The translations under genes were made by a program, and so were the position numbers. Below the pieces are notes generated by a model. That model was not told where the DNA came from. It searched no databases and was given only the letters and a program-made list of their open reading frames with translations. Positions 20,460 through 30,723 of a stretch of 64,000 nucleotides of DNA are shown here, one piece after another. The DNA comes from Rhizoctonia solani (taxonomy: Eukaryota > Basidiomycota > Agaricomycetes > Cantharellales > Ceratobasidiaceae), in contig NC_057378.1 in the NCBI RefSeq assembly GCF_016906535.1, forward strand, positions 186,001 to 250,000. Reading direction: 5' to 3'. Numbering within the stretch: the stretch's first letter is position 1; the number at the start of each line of letters is the position of its first letter.

Positions 20460-21021
20460 TGTCGTACGCCAACTGTAAGGTTGGGTACACGCTAGTGGGC
20501 GGGCGCTTATGGCCGTACTACTACAGACACTGCTGATGTAACTAACTATCTAGGCTAAACTAATACCGCTTAGGGCGGTCTACTACTTCTATACTACTGC
20601 AAGGGGGCCTTAGGCCTGGGAGGTGTGGTGAGTAAAGGGGTGGTGAGTGTCTGGGAACTACTTAGGGGCCGGCTACTTAGCTGGCTGGCTACCTTCTCTA
20701 ATGAGTAAGAGACAAGGTAAAATTGACTTGGTGTCTCCAAGCGATTTTCCTGCTGTATATATAGACAAAACTACTAACTACATGTGGTCTGTGCGTGTGT
20801 GAATAGAAGCCTACATGTGAAAAGAGAAGCGTGCTGCGGACTGCGCAGAAGCGTGGATTTCTCCTAAGCGCCCTTGGCACGGCATCTCGGCACGGCATCT
20901 CGGCATAAATAAGCGCCGAGATCACGTGATCGAAAAACAAAAGATATTGAGTCCGTAAAAAATACTAAAAATAACAGAAAAATCGTGCGATTCTAATGGT
21001 ATATGTTAGGAGGTTAGAACA
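20460..21021 (-). repeat. Element G 3' LTR (562 bp)
   Basis: In element sense it starts TGTTCTAACC and ends GTACGACA. The inner side touches the polypurine tract CCTTTAAGGGGGGGGCAA. It contains TATATATA, the GATCACGTGATC palindrome and the CCAAC-CTTACA-GTTGG hairpin. Confidence 0.95.
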
Positions 21022-21032
21022 TTGCCCCCCCC

Positions 21033-22934
21033 TTAAAGGCTCTTGGCGGAGTCACGAGCCTTTTTCAGTCGTGACTTGTTGAAGCGTTGAATTTCCTCTT
21101 GGCTGTGTTCCAGGAGTTCTTCCGGTTCCCACAAGTTATCTTCTGGTCCATAGCCTTTCCACTTGATCAAGTAGAACCATTTCCCTCGTTGCCTTTTGGA
21201 GTCAATGATCTGCTCCACCTCATATTCTTCTTCCCCTTCAATTGTTTCTGGAGGGGGTCGTTCCGGGAAGGGTTGACTGGGCGACTCATGAACTCTGGAT
21301 AGCAGCCCTACGTAGAATACGTTGTGGATTTTCAAGGTTTCCGGAAGTTTCAGGCGGTACGCGTGGCTGGATATTTGCTCTAGGACTTCAAATGGGCCTA
21401 GTCTCTTAGGGTCCAATTTGGTGGAGTTGGTTCTGAGCTCCACGTTTTTTCCATCCAGCCATACTTTTTTGCCAATTGCGTATTCCGGTGTTATTCCCTT
21501 GATCCCTGCCATCCTTTCCTTTGTTAGCCTCAGAGCGGATTCCGCCTCCTTCCATTCTTGAGCTAGGGTGTCAGCTACGTGGTTGGCTTCTGGGACATTT
21601 GCTGGTACGTTGGATGGGCTCATGATGGGATTCCTTCCATAGACAAGTTCAAAGGGGGTTTTCCCAGTAGCCGAGTGTCTAGCGTTGTTGTACGCATATT
21701 CTGCTAACAGTAACCAGGTAGCCCAGTCTGAATGGTCTGCTGCAACGTAGGATCTGAGGTAGAACTCGATGAATTGGTTCACCCTCTCTGTCTGTCCGTC
21801 CGACTCTGGGTGGTAGGCTGAGGAGAAGGCCGGGTTGATTCCAAGGCGTTGGTACAGTGCTCTTAGGAATTTCCCTGTGAACGTTGTTCCGTGGTCTGAG
21901 ACTGTTTTGACCAGTAGTCCGTGTAACTTCCAGACATGGGTGATGAACAGGTCTGCTAGTCCCTTGGCTGTGACCCTTTTTGTGGTTGGGATGAAGTGAC
22001 CAAACTTAGAGAAGGAGTCAATTACCACTAGGATTGCATTGTATCCATTAGACTTGGGGAACCCTGTGATGAAGTCGTAGGATATTGTGTGGAAGGGAAA
22101 CGGGGGAACTTCTAAGGGCTTCAGGGAGATCACAGGAGCGTGTGCGCGGCGATTAGCTTGGCAGGTAGGACAGCATTCTACCCATTCCTTAGCAGATGAT
22201 TTCATTCCTGGCCACCAGTAGTTACGGTTCAGGAGCTCTAAGGTTCTTTGTTGCCCGGGGTGTCCTGCCAGGGGGGAATTGTGGAATTCCTTAAGCAATC
22301 GTTCCTTGATGAGCTCTGAGTCTGGGACCACCAGTTTTCCGCGGTACCATAGGAGGTCTTCTTCCCAATCATAGTCCCAATAGGCTTTCCTGATAGATGG
22401 AGGTGCATTGTCCGCATCTTCTGTCAGGAATTGGATAATAGGTTCTAGGGATGGGTCATCTTTCAGCTTATCTCGGATTTCTGTGACAATCTCGAGTTCC
22501 ATTTCTGATGTGTTGGCAAAGACCTCTGCTGGTAACATGACTTCCGGCTCCTGGGGGGAATCAACATAGTCCAATCGTCTGGATAGGGCGTCTGGCTTTC
22601 CTGACTGCTTTCCGGGGCGGTAGTGGATCTCAAAGTTAAAGTTGCTCAGGAAGATGCGCCATCGTGCGTGTCTGCGGTTAAAAGTCCGTGCCTGCATCCA
22701 GTATTCCAGGTTCCTGTGATCCGTGAAAACCTGGATTGGCTTGTCTGTTGCTTCTAGGAAAATGCGCCATTCCTCCAGGGCCTTGATGATTGCTAGGAGC
22801 TCCTTATTGTGGGTATCATAATTAGCTTCAGCCCCGGAAAAGGATTTAGACATATATGCTACTGGGTGTAACCAATTATCCGGACCTCGTTGGCTGAGTA
22901 TAGCCCCCATTGCTACCCCTGATGCGTCCGTTTC
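21033..22934 (-). CDS. Element G pol, 3' part (RNase H to chromodomain)
   Basis: This open frame continues the polyprotein after the solo LTR: the rest of RNase H (DASGVAMGAILS onward), integrase zinc-binding (HNSPLAGHPGQQ and CCPTCQ), integrase core with SYDFITGF, a SDHG box (SDRG in B) and HPESDGQTERV, and a chromodomain (EYEVEQIID to YGPEDNLWEP). It stops at 21033-21035. It has no stop or frameshift of its own. Without the inserted LTR the junction with 23499 would read through in frame (YYLET then DASG). Confidence 0.9.
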   Translation of the reverse strand, partial: ETDASGVAMGAILSQRGPDNWLHPVAYMSKSFSGAEANYDTHNKELLAIIKALEEWRIFLEATDKPIQVFTDHRNLEYWMQARTFNRRHARWRIFLSNFNFEIHYRPGKQSGKPDALSRRLDYVDSPQEPEVMLPAEVFANTSEMELEIVTEIRDKLKDDPSLEPIIQFLTEDADNAPPSIRKAYWDYDWEEDLLWYRGKLVVPDSELIKERLLKEFHNSPLAGHPGQQRTLELLNRNYWWPGMKSSAKEWVECCPTCQANRRAHAPVISLKPLEVPPFPFHTISYDFITGFPKSNGYNAILVVIDSFSKFGHFIPTTKRVTAKGLADLFITHVWKLHGLLVKTVSDHGTTFTGKFLRALYQRLGINPAFSSAYHPESDGQTERVNQFIEFYLRSYVAADHSDWATWLLLAEYAYNNARHSATGKTPFELVYGRNPIMSPSNVPANVPEANHVADTLAQEWKEAESALRLTKERMAGIKGITPEYAIGKKVWLDGKNVELRTNSTKLDPKRLGPFEVLEQISSHAYRLKLPETLKIHNVFYVGLLSRVHESPSQPFPERPPPETIEGEEEYEVEQIIDSKRQRGKWFYLIKWKGYGPEDNLWEPEELLEHSQEEIQRFNKSRLKKARDSAKSL

Positions 22935-23493
22935 TGTTACAATCCCCCAAATTATACCACTAGAATCGCCTGATTTTTCTGATATTTTTACTATTTTTTA
23001 CGAACTCTGTATCTTCACTTTTTCGATCACGTGATCTCGGCGCTTATTATGCCGAGATGCCGCGCCGAGATGCCGTGCCAAGGGCGCTTAGAAGAAATCC
23101 ACGCTTCTGCGCAGCCCGCAGCACGCTTCTCTTTTCACATGTAGGCTTCTTTTCACACACGCACAGACCACATGTAGTTAGTAGAATTGTCTATATATAC
23201 AGCAGGAAAATCGCTTGGAGACCCCAAGTCGATTTTACCTCGTCTCATATCCATTGAGGAGGATTAGTCAGCCAGCTAAGTAGCAGGCCCCCAGTAGTTC
23301 TCTTACGCTTACCACCCCTTCACCTACCACACCTCCAGGCCTAAGGCCCCATCGTCGTCAGTAGTTAGTAGTAAGCCGCCTTACGCGGTAGTAGTTAGCC
23401 TTAGATAGTTGGATTAGATAAGCACTGTCTGTATTAGTTACGGCCTTAAGCGCCCACCACTAGCGAGTACCCACCTTACAGTGGTGTACGACA
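22935..23493 (+). mobile_element. Solo LTR (559 bp) inserted in element G pol
   Basis: It begins TGTTACAATC and ends GTGTACGACA, plus strand, opposite to G. GTTTC flanks it on both sides (22930-22934 and 23494-23498). No internal region is present, so it is the product of LTR-LTR recombination of a full insertion. It belongs to the same broad LTR group as C and F1. Confidence 0.95.
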
Positions 23494-25022
23494 GTTTCCA
23501 GATAGTAAGGCAAGTTGGGGTTTGAGTGGATCAGAACTGGTGCTTTGGTGACTAATGCCTTTAATTCCTGGAAAGCCTGTTCTTCCAATACGTCCCATGA
23601 CCACGGTGACTCCTTTTTGGTAAGGTTGTGCAGGGGGCGCGCAACAGAGCTGAAGTTGGGAATGAAGCGTCTGAGGTAATTGACAAATCCTAAAAAGGCC
23701 TGGACCTGCTTGACCGTTCTGGGTTGGGGCCACGACGTAACCGCCTCAATTTTCTTTTGGTCCATCGAGAACCCAGCTGGGGAGATGACAATACCAAGGT
23801 AGTCCACTGTTGTGACGTGGAAGTGGCACTTGGAGAGTTTGCAGAACAACTGGTTTTTCATCAACTGCAATAGAACTTCCCTGACATGGTTTGGGTGGTC
23901 CTTGGGGTTTTCTGAGAAGATCAAGATATCATCCAAGTAGATGACCACAGTGACGTCGATGAGGTCCCTAAACAAGTCATTCATGAAGTGTTGGAAGGCG
24001 GCTGGAGCATTGGTAAGGCCAAAGGGCATCACCAGGTATTCGAATAACCCGTACTTTGTTCTGAAAGCCGTCTTCCATTCGTCTCCTTCCTTAATCCGGA
24101 CATTGTTATATCCCCAGCGTAGATCCAGTTTGGTGAACATCTTGGCATGCCTTAATTTGGCCATGAGGTCATCTTGTCTGGGGAGTGGGTAGACGTTTTT
24201 ATGCGTGACATCATTCAACTTCCTATAGTCGACTACCAATCTGAGAGAGCCATCTGCCTTTTTGACAAACATAACTGGGGCGCCTGCGGAGGAAGTACTG
24301 GGTTGGATCTTTCCTGTGGCCAATTCTTCTTCAATATGTTGTTTAAGGGCCTTAGATTCTGCGTCTGTCATGCCATAGATGGGACCAGGGGAGAGTTTGG
24401 CATCAGGGACAAGGTCTATTGCAATATCGTATTCCCTGTGTGGGGGTAAGACCTTAAACTCTTCTTCTCCGAACACTCGGGCAAACTCATGGTATTGTGA
24501 GGGGAGGTCTGCCATGGGGTCTGGGTCGGCTTCTTCTTCAGAGGCAATTCGGGCTTGCTCCGGAAATGTGACCAGGCCCTGTTGCCAGTCAATAAGGGGA
24601 GCTTCTGCTGTCAACCAAGTCATGCCTAATATAGCCAGGGTTTTGCCAATGGGGCAAACAAGAAAAGGAATGGAGTGGGAGTGGCCATTGGCTGAGACCG
24701 CAAGGTGAACTTGGTGCCAAATGCGACCAGTCTGTGAAATGGTACCGTCTAACATTCTCACAACTTGTGGATTTTCGAGTTGGGTTTTTGGGATTTTTAG
24801 GTTTTCTACAACGGAGGGGGATATAAAGTTGGAGGTTGCTCCGGAGTCTATGAGGGTTTTTAGGGGTTCTGCCGGGTAGTTGTTTAAGTGTAAATCGATA
24901 TGGAGAAGTGGTTTTTTATTCGAATCTAAGGCAACAGATACAAATTCAACACGAGATACATCAGAAGCGTCTATTTTTGGGCTCAAGGGTTTGGCAGTTT
25001 TCCTTGGCCCTATTCTTTTCCC
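23494..25022 (-). CDS. Element G pol, 5' part (protease and reverse transcriptase)
   Basis: Reached by -1 slippage at 25016-25022, it is open to the solo LTR. It carries protease (LIDSGATSNFIS), reverse transcriptase with [25 protein letters not shown] and an intact YLDDILIF box, and the start of RNase H (YYLET). The frame is then broken by the solo LTR, so reverse transcriptase could be made only as a truncated Gag-Pol. Confidence 0.9.
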
Positions 25023-26197
25023 AACTCGTCCTCTGCTATTTTGGCCACCTCCTTGGTCGTTGCCTTCCAGCCATTGGGACATTGTTTGATTCCATGCCCC
25101 TTTTGACCGCACTTGACGCACAGGCCAGACGCGCGACGACGGTCCCGTTCCTCCGGGGTGACGTAGTTTGGGTCTTCTGATAGACGGACCCTTGTGGTGG
25201 TGGTGGAGGTGGTCGCAGTGACTGGGGTTTTAGCTGGGACCTTCTTGGGCCGGTTCTCCTTGTTTTCCCGACGAGTATTGTCTATTTTAATGGAGGCGGC
25301 AAATATAGCCTCTAACTCGTCTGGGATGTTGTCCTTGGTGGACAAGAGTTCCTTGACCTTCCAATGAAGGCCGCGCGTGAACTGGGCAATATAAGCCTCT
25401 TTGTTCCAGTCCAATTCCGCAATGAGGTTACGGAACTCGGTGACGTACTCAGACGTGGTGGTTGTCTGAGTCAGCGCGGCTATCTTCCTTGCGGCTGCCC
25501 TTTTAGCGTCAGGATCCGCAAAGGCTTCCTTGAACTTGGTTGTTATGGCAGGGATGGTTGTGGGGGCATTGGTTTCACCCTTGAGGATATTCCCAATAAT
25601 AGGGAGTGCCCAATCAGCGGCTTTATCCTCCATGTGGTAGAGGATCCAGACAATTAACTGCTCGTCCTCTTCAAATTGGTCCCTATGAAGGGCCCCCCAT
25701 AACAGCATGCGGTCTAGCCATTGAACCGCCTTTTGCCCTCGAATCTCCCCTTTGAATGGATCCGGTAGCTCCATTTTGGGACGTTTGGTGTCCGAGCCCA
25801 AACTGAAGGGAGTGAGGGTCCTCAAATCCCTAAGCGCTCCGCAAGGTTCTTCCTTGATCCTTCTTGGCTGTTCTTCCTTGGAGTCGTACCCAGTGGTGCC
25901 TCTGGTGGGGCGGAACGGGTCCCTGAACCCAGGCCTAGCCGTTCTTGGAGTGTTGGCTTGTCCTCCTGTATGAGAAGGAGGGGTGATAGGCCCAGTCGAT
26001 GGGCCAGGCTGTGCTTGGGTTTGGGTAGTTCCCCCTTGGTCCTTGTCACCAAGAAGGTCCGCGGTCTCTTTGCATATGGCTTTGAGCTTGCTGAGCTGCT
26101 GGCCTTGGGAGCGGATTTGGTCCTGTAAGGACCCAACGGTGGCTGTGAGGGCTGTGACAGCCTTGAGGAGAGCGCTAATGGTTGGCTCTGGTTCCAT
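25010..26197 (-). CDS. Element G gag
   Basis: Intact frame of about 395 residues. I chose the ATG at 26195-26197 (MEPEPTISALLKAV) by comparison with A, B and C. It has a coiled-coil-like N-terminus, a charged linker, the capsid-like domain (KAVQWLDRMLLWGALHRD to TRGLHWKVKELL) and the knuckle CVKCGQKGHGIKQC with all zinc ligands. It could still supply capsids to other copies (inference). Confidence 0.92.
   Translation of the reverse strand: MEPEPTISALLKAVTALTATVGSLQDQIRSQGQQLSKLKAICKETADLLGDKDQGGTTQTQAQPGPSTGPITPPSHTGGQANTPRTARPGFRDPFRPTRGTTGYDSKEEQPRRIKEEPCGALRDLRTLTPFSLGSDTKRPKMELPDPFKGEIRGQKAVQWLDRMLLWGALHRDQFEEDEQLIVWILYHMEDKAADWALPIIGNILKGETNAPTTIPAITTKFKEAFADPDAKRAAARKIAALTQTTTTSEYVTEFRNLIAELDWNKEAYIAQFTRGLHWKVKELLSTKDNIPDELEAIFAASIKIDNTRRENKENRPKKVPAKTPVTATTSTTTTRVRLSEDPNYVTPEERDRRRASGLCVKCGQKGHGIKQCPNGWKATTKEVAKIAEDELGKE
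25016..25022 (-). promoter_or_regulatory. Element G -1 ribosomal frameshift site GGGAAAA
   Basis: In minus sense the gag frame reads TTG GGA AAA GAA TAG. It is the same heptamer and the same spacing to the stop as in C and D. Confidence 0.7.
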
Positions 26198-26717
26198 TTC
26201 TGACAAGTCTTGCGCAGTGGGAGATGGGCTGCGAGTGGGTGGTTGGGAATGGGATGGAACTGAGCAACGGCTGGTACGACTAGAGGGATGGGAGTAGGGG
26301 TGTGGGGCGCCAGAGCGTGTGGATGGAATTGTGAAAAAACGGCGTGGGGAAGGGTGCCTATATCAGGACTTATGGGCGGTTTTTGTGCAGAGTGTGAACG
26401 CTAAACCCTTGCGTCAGATACCTAGCGTTGGACTATCCCTACAACAAATCAACAGATCTGGCGATCGTGATATGAGCGGGTTTTTAGCAAGCGGGTAAAT
26501 CAGCTGTCTAGGGTTGCTATCTGCTGTGTTCCGGCAAAACACGTGGTATGCGGGGGATTAGGATCCGTCTGCCTTATAGCAATTTGGTACTACGTGGGGG
26601 TGGGGGATTTTTGATTATTATATCCCGCAAAGTGGCCCCGATCACGTGATTTCCCTTGTGCTAGTACAGGGGACCTTCTCCTTGTTGATCAAAGCCTACA
26701 GCAAGTTGATTTTACAA
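26198..26717 (-). other. Element G 5' leader with priming site
   Basis: This leader aligns with B's along its length. Bases 26703-26717 read TTGTAAAATCAACTT in element sense beside the LTR. G's own LTR start sequence is AAGTCAATTTTAC, giving two mismatches in 13, so pairing is weaker than in B and C. Confidence 0.75.
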
Positions 26718-27279
26718 TGTCGTACGCCAACTGTAAGGTTGGGTACACGCTAGTGGGCGGGCGCTTATGGCCGTACTACTACAGACACTGCTGATGTAAC
26801 TAACTATCTAGGCTAAACTAATACCGCTTAGGGCGGTCTACTACTTCTATACTACTGCAAGGGGGCCTTAGGCCTGGGAGGTGTGGTGAGTAAAGGGGTG
26901 GTGAGCGTCTGGGAACTACTTAGGGGCCGGCTACTTAGCTGGCTGGCTACCTTCTCTAATGAGTAAGAGACAAGGTAAAATTGACTTGGTGTCTCCAAGC
27001 GATTTTCCTGCTGTATATATAGACAAAACTACTAACTACATGTGGTCTGTGCGTGTGTGAATAGAAGCCTACATGTGAAAAGAGAAGCGTGCTGCGGACT
27101 GCGCAGAAGCGTGGATTTCTCCTAAGCGCCCTTGGCACGGCATCTCGGCACGGCATCTCGGCATAAATAAGCGCCGAGATCACGTGATCGAAAAACAAAA
27201 GATATTGAGTCCGTAAAAAATACTAAAAATAACAGAAAAATCGTGCGATTCTAATGGTATATGTTAGGAGGTTAGAACA
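26718..27279 (-). repeat. Element G 5' LTR (562 bp)
   Basis: Identical to 20460-21021 except for one base, a CG to TG transition at offset 188. The right CTTTA target duplication follows at 27280-27284. Confidence 0.95.
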
Positions 27280-27420
27280 CTTTAACAGCTTATCTGCACA
27301 TTCACCTTAGTGATTGTCCTGGACACAGTCACATGACCAGTACAAGTGGTTGCATGCTGGGCCAAGCCCAAATTTGGGGGGTAGCAGGTGTAATCATGGG
27401 TTGTCAGCAGAGGAATAATA

Positions 27421-27468
27421 GGGCTCTATGGCTTAGTGGTCAAGCTGGTTCAATTCCGGCTAGTTCTA
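27421..27468 (+). tRNA. tRNA-derived fragment lacking the anticodon arm
   Basis: It has an A-box TGGCTTAGTGG (27429-27439) and a B-box GGTTCAATTCC (27447-27457). A perfect 4-bp D-stem (GCTT/AAGC) is followed at once by a T-arm (GCTGG/CCGGC with one G-T pair, loop TTCAATT). There is no room for an anticodon arm, and the acceptor stem is only partly paired. It is a tRNA pseudogene or the head of a SINE, not a working tRNA. Confidence 0.4.
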
Positions 27469-27482
27469 TTTTCCTCTGTTTA

Positions 27483-28001
27483 TGACAGTCAGGTAACCCT
27501 CTTACCTAAGGTACTATCCTAGAGATCTTAAGTATACATACCCTTAGTCACTTAGGCTTAAGTAACATTAGTCTAAGGTACTATACATAACCAACCACCT
27601 GCACTTCATAGTTGCTAGACTATTTGTTAGGAGTTGTTATTCCTGATAACCTAGCCTATATTGTGCATATATTCTGTGCATATATTCTGATTCTTAATAC
27701 TAGTTCTTAGTTATTCCCATATACATTTTGTATATAGTAATTCTTTCTTACTCCTGTACTTACACAACTCTTAACACAAGTCTTGCTGTTCTAGCAGCAA
27801 CTTGACCTAGTTTATATACACAAGTGAAGCCACATCAAAAACAACAGTACTAAATAACAAGTCATTCTGCAATATCACATCATATATCAAATATGTCACA
27901 TGATCTTGATGAGTCATAAATATATACCAAAAAAGGAAACTATCTCAGAAAAAAGGTAGAAAATAATGAAAATTCATGTCATGCCAATGAAGGTCATGAC
28001 A
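27483..28001 (-). repeat. Possible solo LTR, unverified
   Basis: On the minus strand it reads TGTCATGACC to TGACTGTCA, has GTGTATATAAAC in a TATA-like position and a CATGTGA site in the U3-like part, and is a normal LTR length (519 bp). No target duplication is visible (GTTTA on the left, CCTAG on the right) and no second copy is in the window. Confidence 0.3.
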
Positions 28002-28810
28002 CCTAGGGGTTGAATTTGTGCATCTATCCATTAGACAGTGTAATTATAATATTTATGGATTAAATAGACTCATTATTACTCTTTTAGAAGAAACCACACC
28101 TTGGTGAAAGACATCCACACTCAGGCATTGGACTTTGCAAGGGTTGGACTGAGGGGGTTGGATGTCAGGGGTTGGACCTTGCACCTGCAAAAATAGTGAG
28201 AGCAGGGTCCAGATTAGTACAAGGGCTGCATTTTGCCAGTAATCTGTGCCCAGGGGCTCAGATTGCTGAGGTTGGATTGTCTATACCTTTGGGGTATATG
28301 GTAGTAAGTTATAACTCACCCTAAGAGCATTACTTTGCATAACCAAGCTGTCATGAACTCTCAAGGTAAGTTAGACTCTGTAAGCTGTTTTGTGTAGAAC
28401 TGCTGATATTGGTATAGCTATTGCATTAGTTCAATATAGCCAGCTGAGGCTTTCACCAACAAATTTGGCAGCTTTAAAATGTGTAACAGTTTGTATGGTG
28501 CCACAGTGTACAATTGGCTGATTAATGTGATCCCCAAGCCCTCTCAAAACTTAAATATACATATACGGTACTGAGGATCTTTATGATGCTTAGTAAGCAG
28601 TCTTGTAATAAACTGATAGCTCTTACGAAATCTCTGAAAGCATTTACTGTAAATCGGCGGCCACCAAGCACAAGTGGCTGACCATTGACGCTCATATATT
28701 AGTCATCGATAACTCTTCAAGGTAATCACGTGTCACGATTAGGCCCTGCAGTCTACCACTGCTGAGGGTTCATAACCACAACTCACCGGATTGACGGAAT
28801 ATCCACACTC

Positions 28811-30723
28811 ATGCATTCAGCACTTCAGGTAACGGAAATCGTCCAAATGATTTGTCGCCATGGAAGTAACAAGGACATTATTCACCTTGCAATAACCTGT
28901 CAAGATCTATTCCATATAGCCATTCCAATCGCATGGGAGAAAGTTAAAGGCGTTCTTCAATTGATAAAATTGATACGCACTGTAGTAGTCGATGAGGAAA
29001 AATTTCCATTCGGGAATTATAAAATAACTACAATTGTGAGTCTCGCGAATACGATAGCTCCCACCCACTACCCTTAAGTTCTTCCAGGACTTTTCGGGTC
29101 CTCCAAAACGGGAGTATCTTGACCGTTGGCAAATTTACGCACCTTTTGTTCGCAAACTTGAAATAATTGAAGAGGAATCTACCCGTTTTCATATGGGCAC
29201 CCTCTCGGCGCTACTGTCGTACGCCCAGCAAAGGGTACTACTGCCAAACCTAACTAAACTTGCGCTCAGTCCAAAGGAACCACAAGCGATGAACTATTTA
29301 TTTTGGGTCAAGGTCTTTGGGTCCTCCTCCTTGCGAGACCTTCGGGCTACCTATCACTCGGGTGAAATGCCTATCGTCTCAAATGATCGCGAATCTACCG
29401 TCATACAGGCCATTGTTAAACAATGCCCAAATTTGACCACGCTTGGATTTTTCTCCTATCCCTGCTCCGAAAAAATCGAGAACGAATATGACAGATTCTT
29501 TATACAATATCCTTACCCCATGCAAAACTTTCTTTCAAGAGCTAGCTCACTGACTACTCTGATAGGGAGCCTTTCATTCCTCCTGCCTCAGTCTCTGGAT
29601 GCTCTTGGTCGACTACCCAATCTGGAGCGAGTAGAAATATATTACCCACCAAAGTCTACCCGACAAGATATCGACGATTTGAGAAAAGGAACTCTCTCTC
29701 CTACGGCTTTCCCAGCGCTCAAGGCGCTAGTTCTAAATAACCTCATTCAGCATGGAGCTGACTTCCTCTGGGACTTACCACCTCTTGTCAGTAAATTGAC
29801 TACTGTGGAGCTAAAGTTCAACCCATATCCTCGTCGTCAACAAAACGAATGGGCGTTACGCGAGATGATCCCAAAATTGTGCGATCGGAGCCCCTATATA
29901 TCCCAGCTTTTGCTTGAGTTTGACTGCGATTCACAAGAAGGTATTGGGATGCCACACATGTGTCAATTCACTGACACCGCATTCGGTCTTATCGCCCAAC
30001 TAAGCTTGACTCGACTCGAAGTGATGCACGCACGACTAGTGGGACCAGATGTCTTATTCAAGTTGACCAGAACCTGGCCTAATCTCGAAGTTCTACGTTG
30101 GACAGCACAGCATATAAAAGTGCAAGAATTACAAGAGTTTGCTTTGTTCCTACCTAAACTAAAGCACCTCGCCGTCGAAGTAAATATGATGCCACTACCT
30201 GAAGAAGTTGATATGACATATATCGCCAATCTCAAACGGCGAGAGATGCGTACACTCGAGAGTGGGCTCCATAAATTCAGCGACCTAGCCGGTAACGATG
30301 CCGCTCGGATATACTGGTGAGTAAAGTTTATGATTGACCTGACTTGACTCATCTCTCTTCAAGGTACCTGAGCGTTATGTGGCCGAACGCTAGGCTTGAA
30401 ACTCGGGCTTCGCACATTGATTCACTCCCCGGGAGGAGATTGGATCTGTTCTGTGTGAACGTCGTAAATCACATGGAACCGTTGGTGCTCGATATGCAAT
30501 CCGTAGTGGGCGTACATCCAGATAATTTCAGCAATGGTATCTACGACGATGCGGTCCAAAACTATGTTCGTGTTATGTGGGACGCGGGATGCAAATTCAG
30601 TAAGTTGAAATTATGCCACTACATGATAACAGCCAAATGAAACTCCTGTGTTTAGTGCGACCCCAATTGGAGAAGATCAACGCGCCCTGGCGGATGCTCC
30701 CGGCTGAAGCGCTGCCTCCATAG
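28811..30723 (+). CDS. F-box-like protein with LRR-like C-terminal region
   Basis: Proposed exons are 28811-29035, 29088-30316, 30364-30599 and 30656-30723 (1,758 coding bases, 585 residues). Introns are 47-56 bp with GT-AG ends and the frame is kept across all. The N-terminus (LQVTEIVQMICRHGSNKD, then LAITCQDLFHIAIPIAWEKV) is typical of the short F-box of large Agaricomycete families, which would bind Skp1 in an SCF ubiquitin ligase. The rest shows spaced Leu-rich segments (LTKLALSP, LTTLGFF, LKHLAVEV) like an irregular LRR fold. The substrate is unknown. The last exon is less certain: the frame could also stop at 30640 if intron 3 is not spliced. Confidence 0.75.

Larger units (their letters stand above)
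20460..27279 (-). mobile_element. Element G: young full-length Ty3/gypsy chromovirus with solo LTR inside
   Basis: LTRs at 26718-27279 and 20460-21021 (562 bp each) differ at one position (20648 T, 26906 C). The target duplication CTTTA is at 20455-20459 and 27280-27284. Gag is intact. Pol is intact except for a solo LTR (22935-23493) in the RNase H region, flanked by GTTTC. Without the solo LTR the element is about 6.26 kb. The near-identity of the LTRs means the element, and then the solo-LTR event, are both recent. Confidence 0.95.
27280..28810. other. Non-coding stretch with decayed repeat remnants
   Basis: No gene is visible. It holds the right half of G's target sequence, a tRNA-like fragment (27421-27468), an LTR-like segment (27483-28001) and a G-rich, GGGTTGGA-repeating stretch around 28140-28190. 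Several TGTCATG words (27977, 28352) resemble LTR ends of the E type, but no pair could be matched. Confidence 0.5.

Noticed and set aside
27483..28001. Firm call of a solo LTR
   Set aside because: Ends are TG...CA and a TATA is present, but no target duplication and no second copy; kept only as a low-confidence feature.
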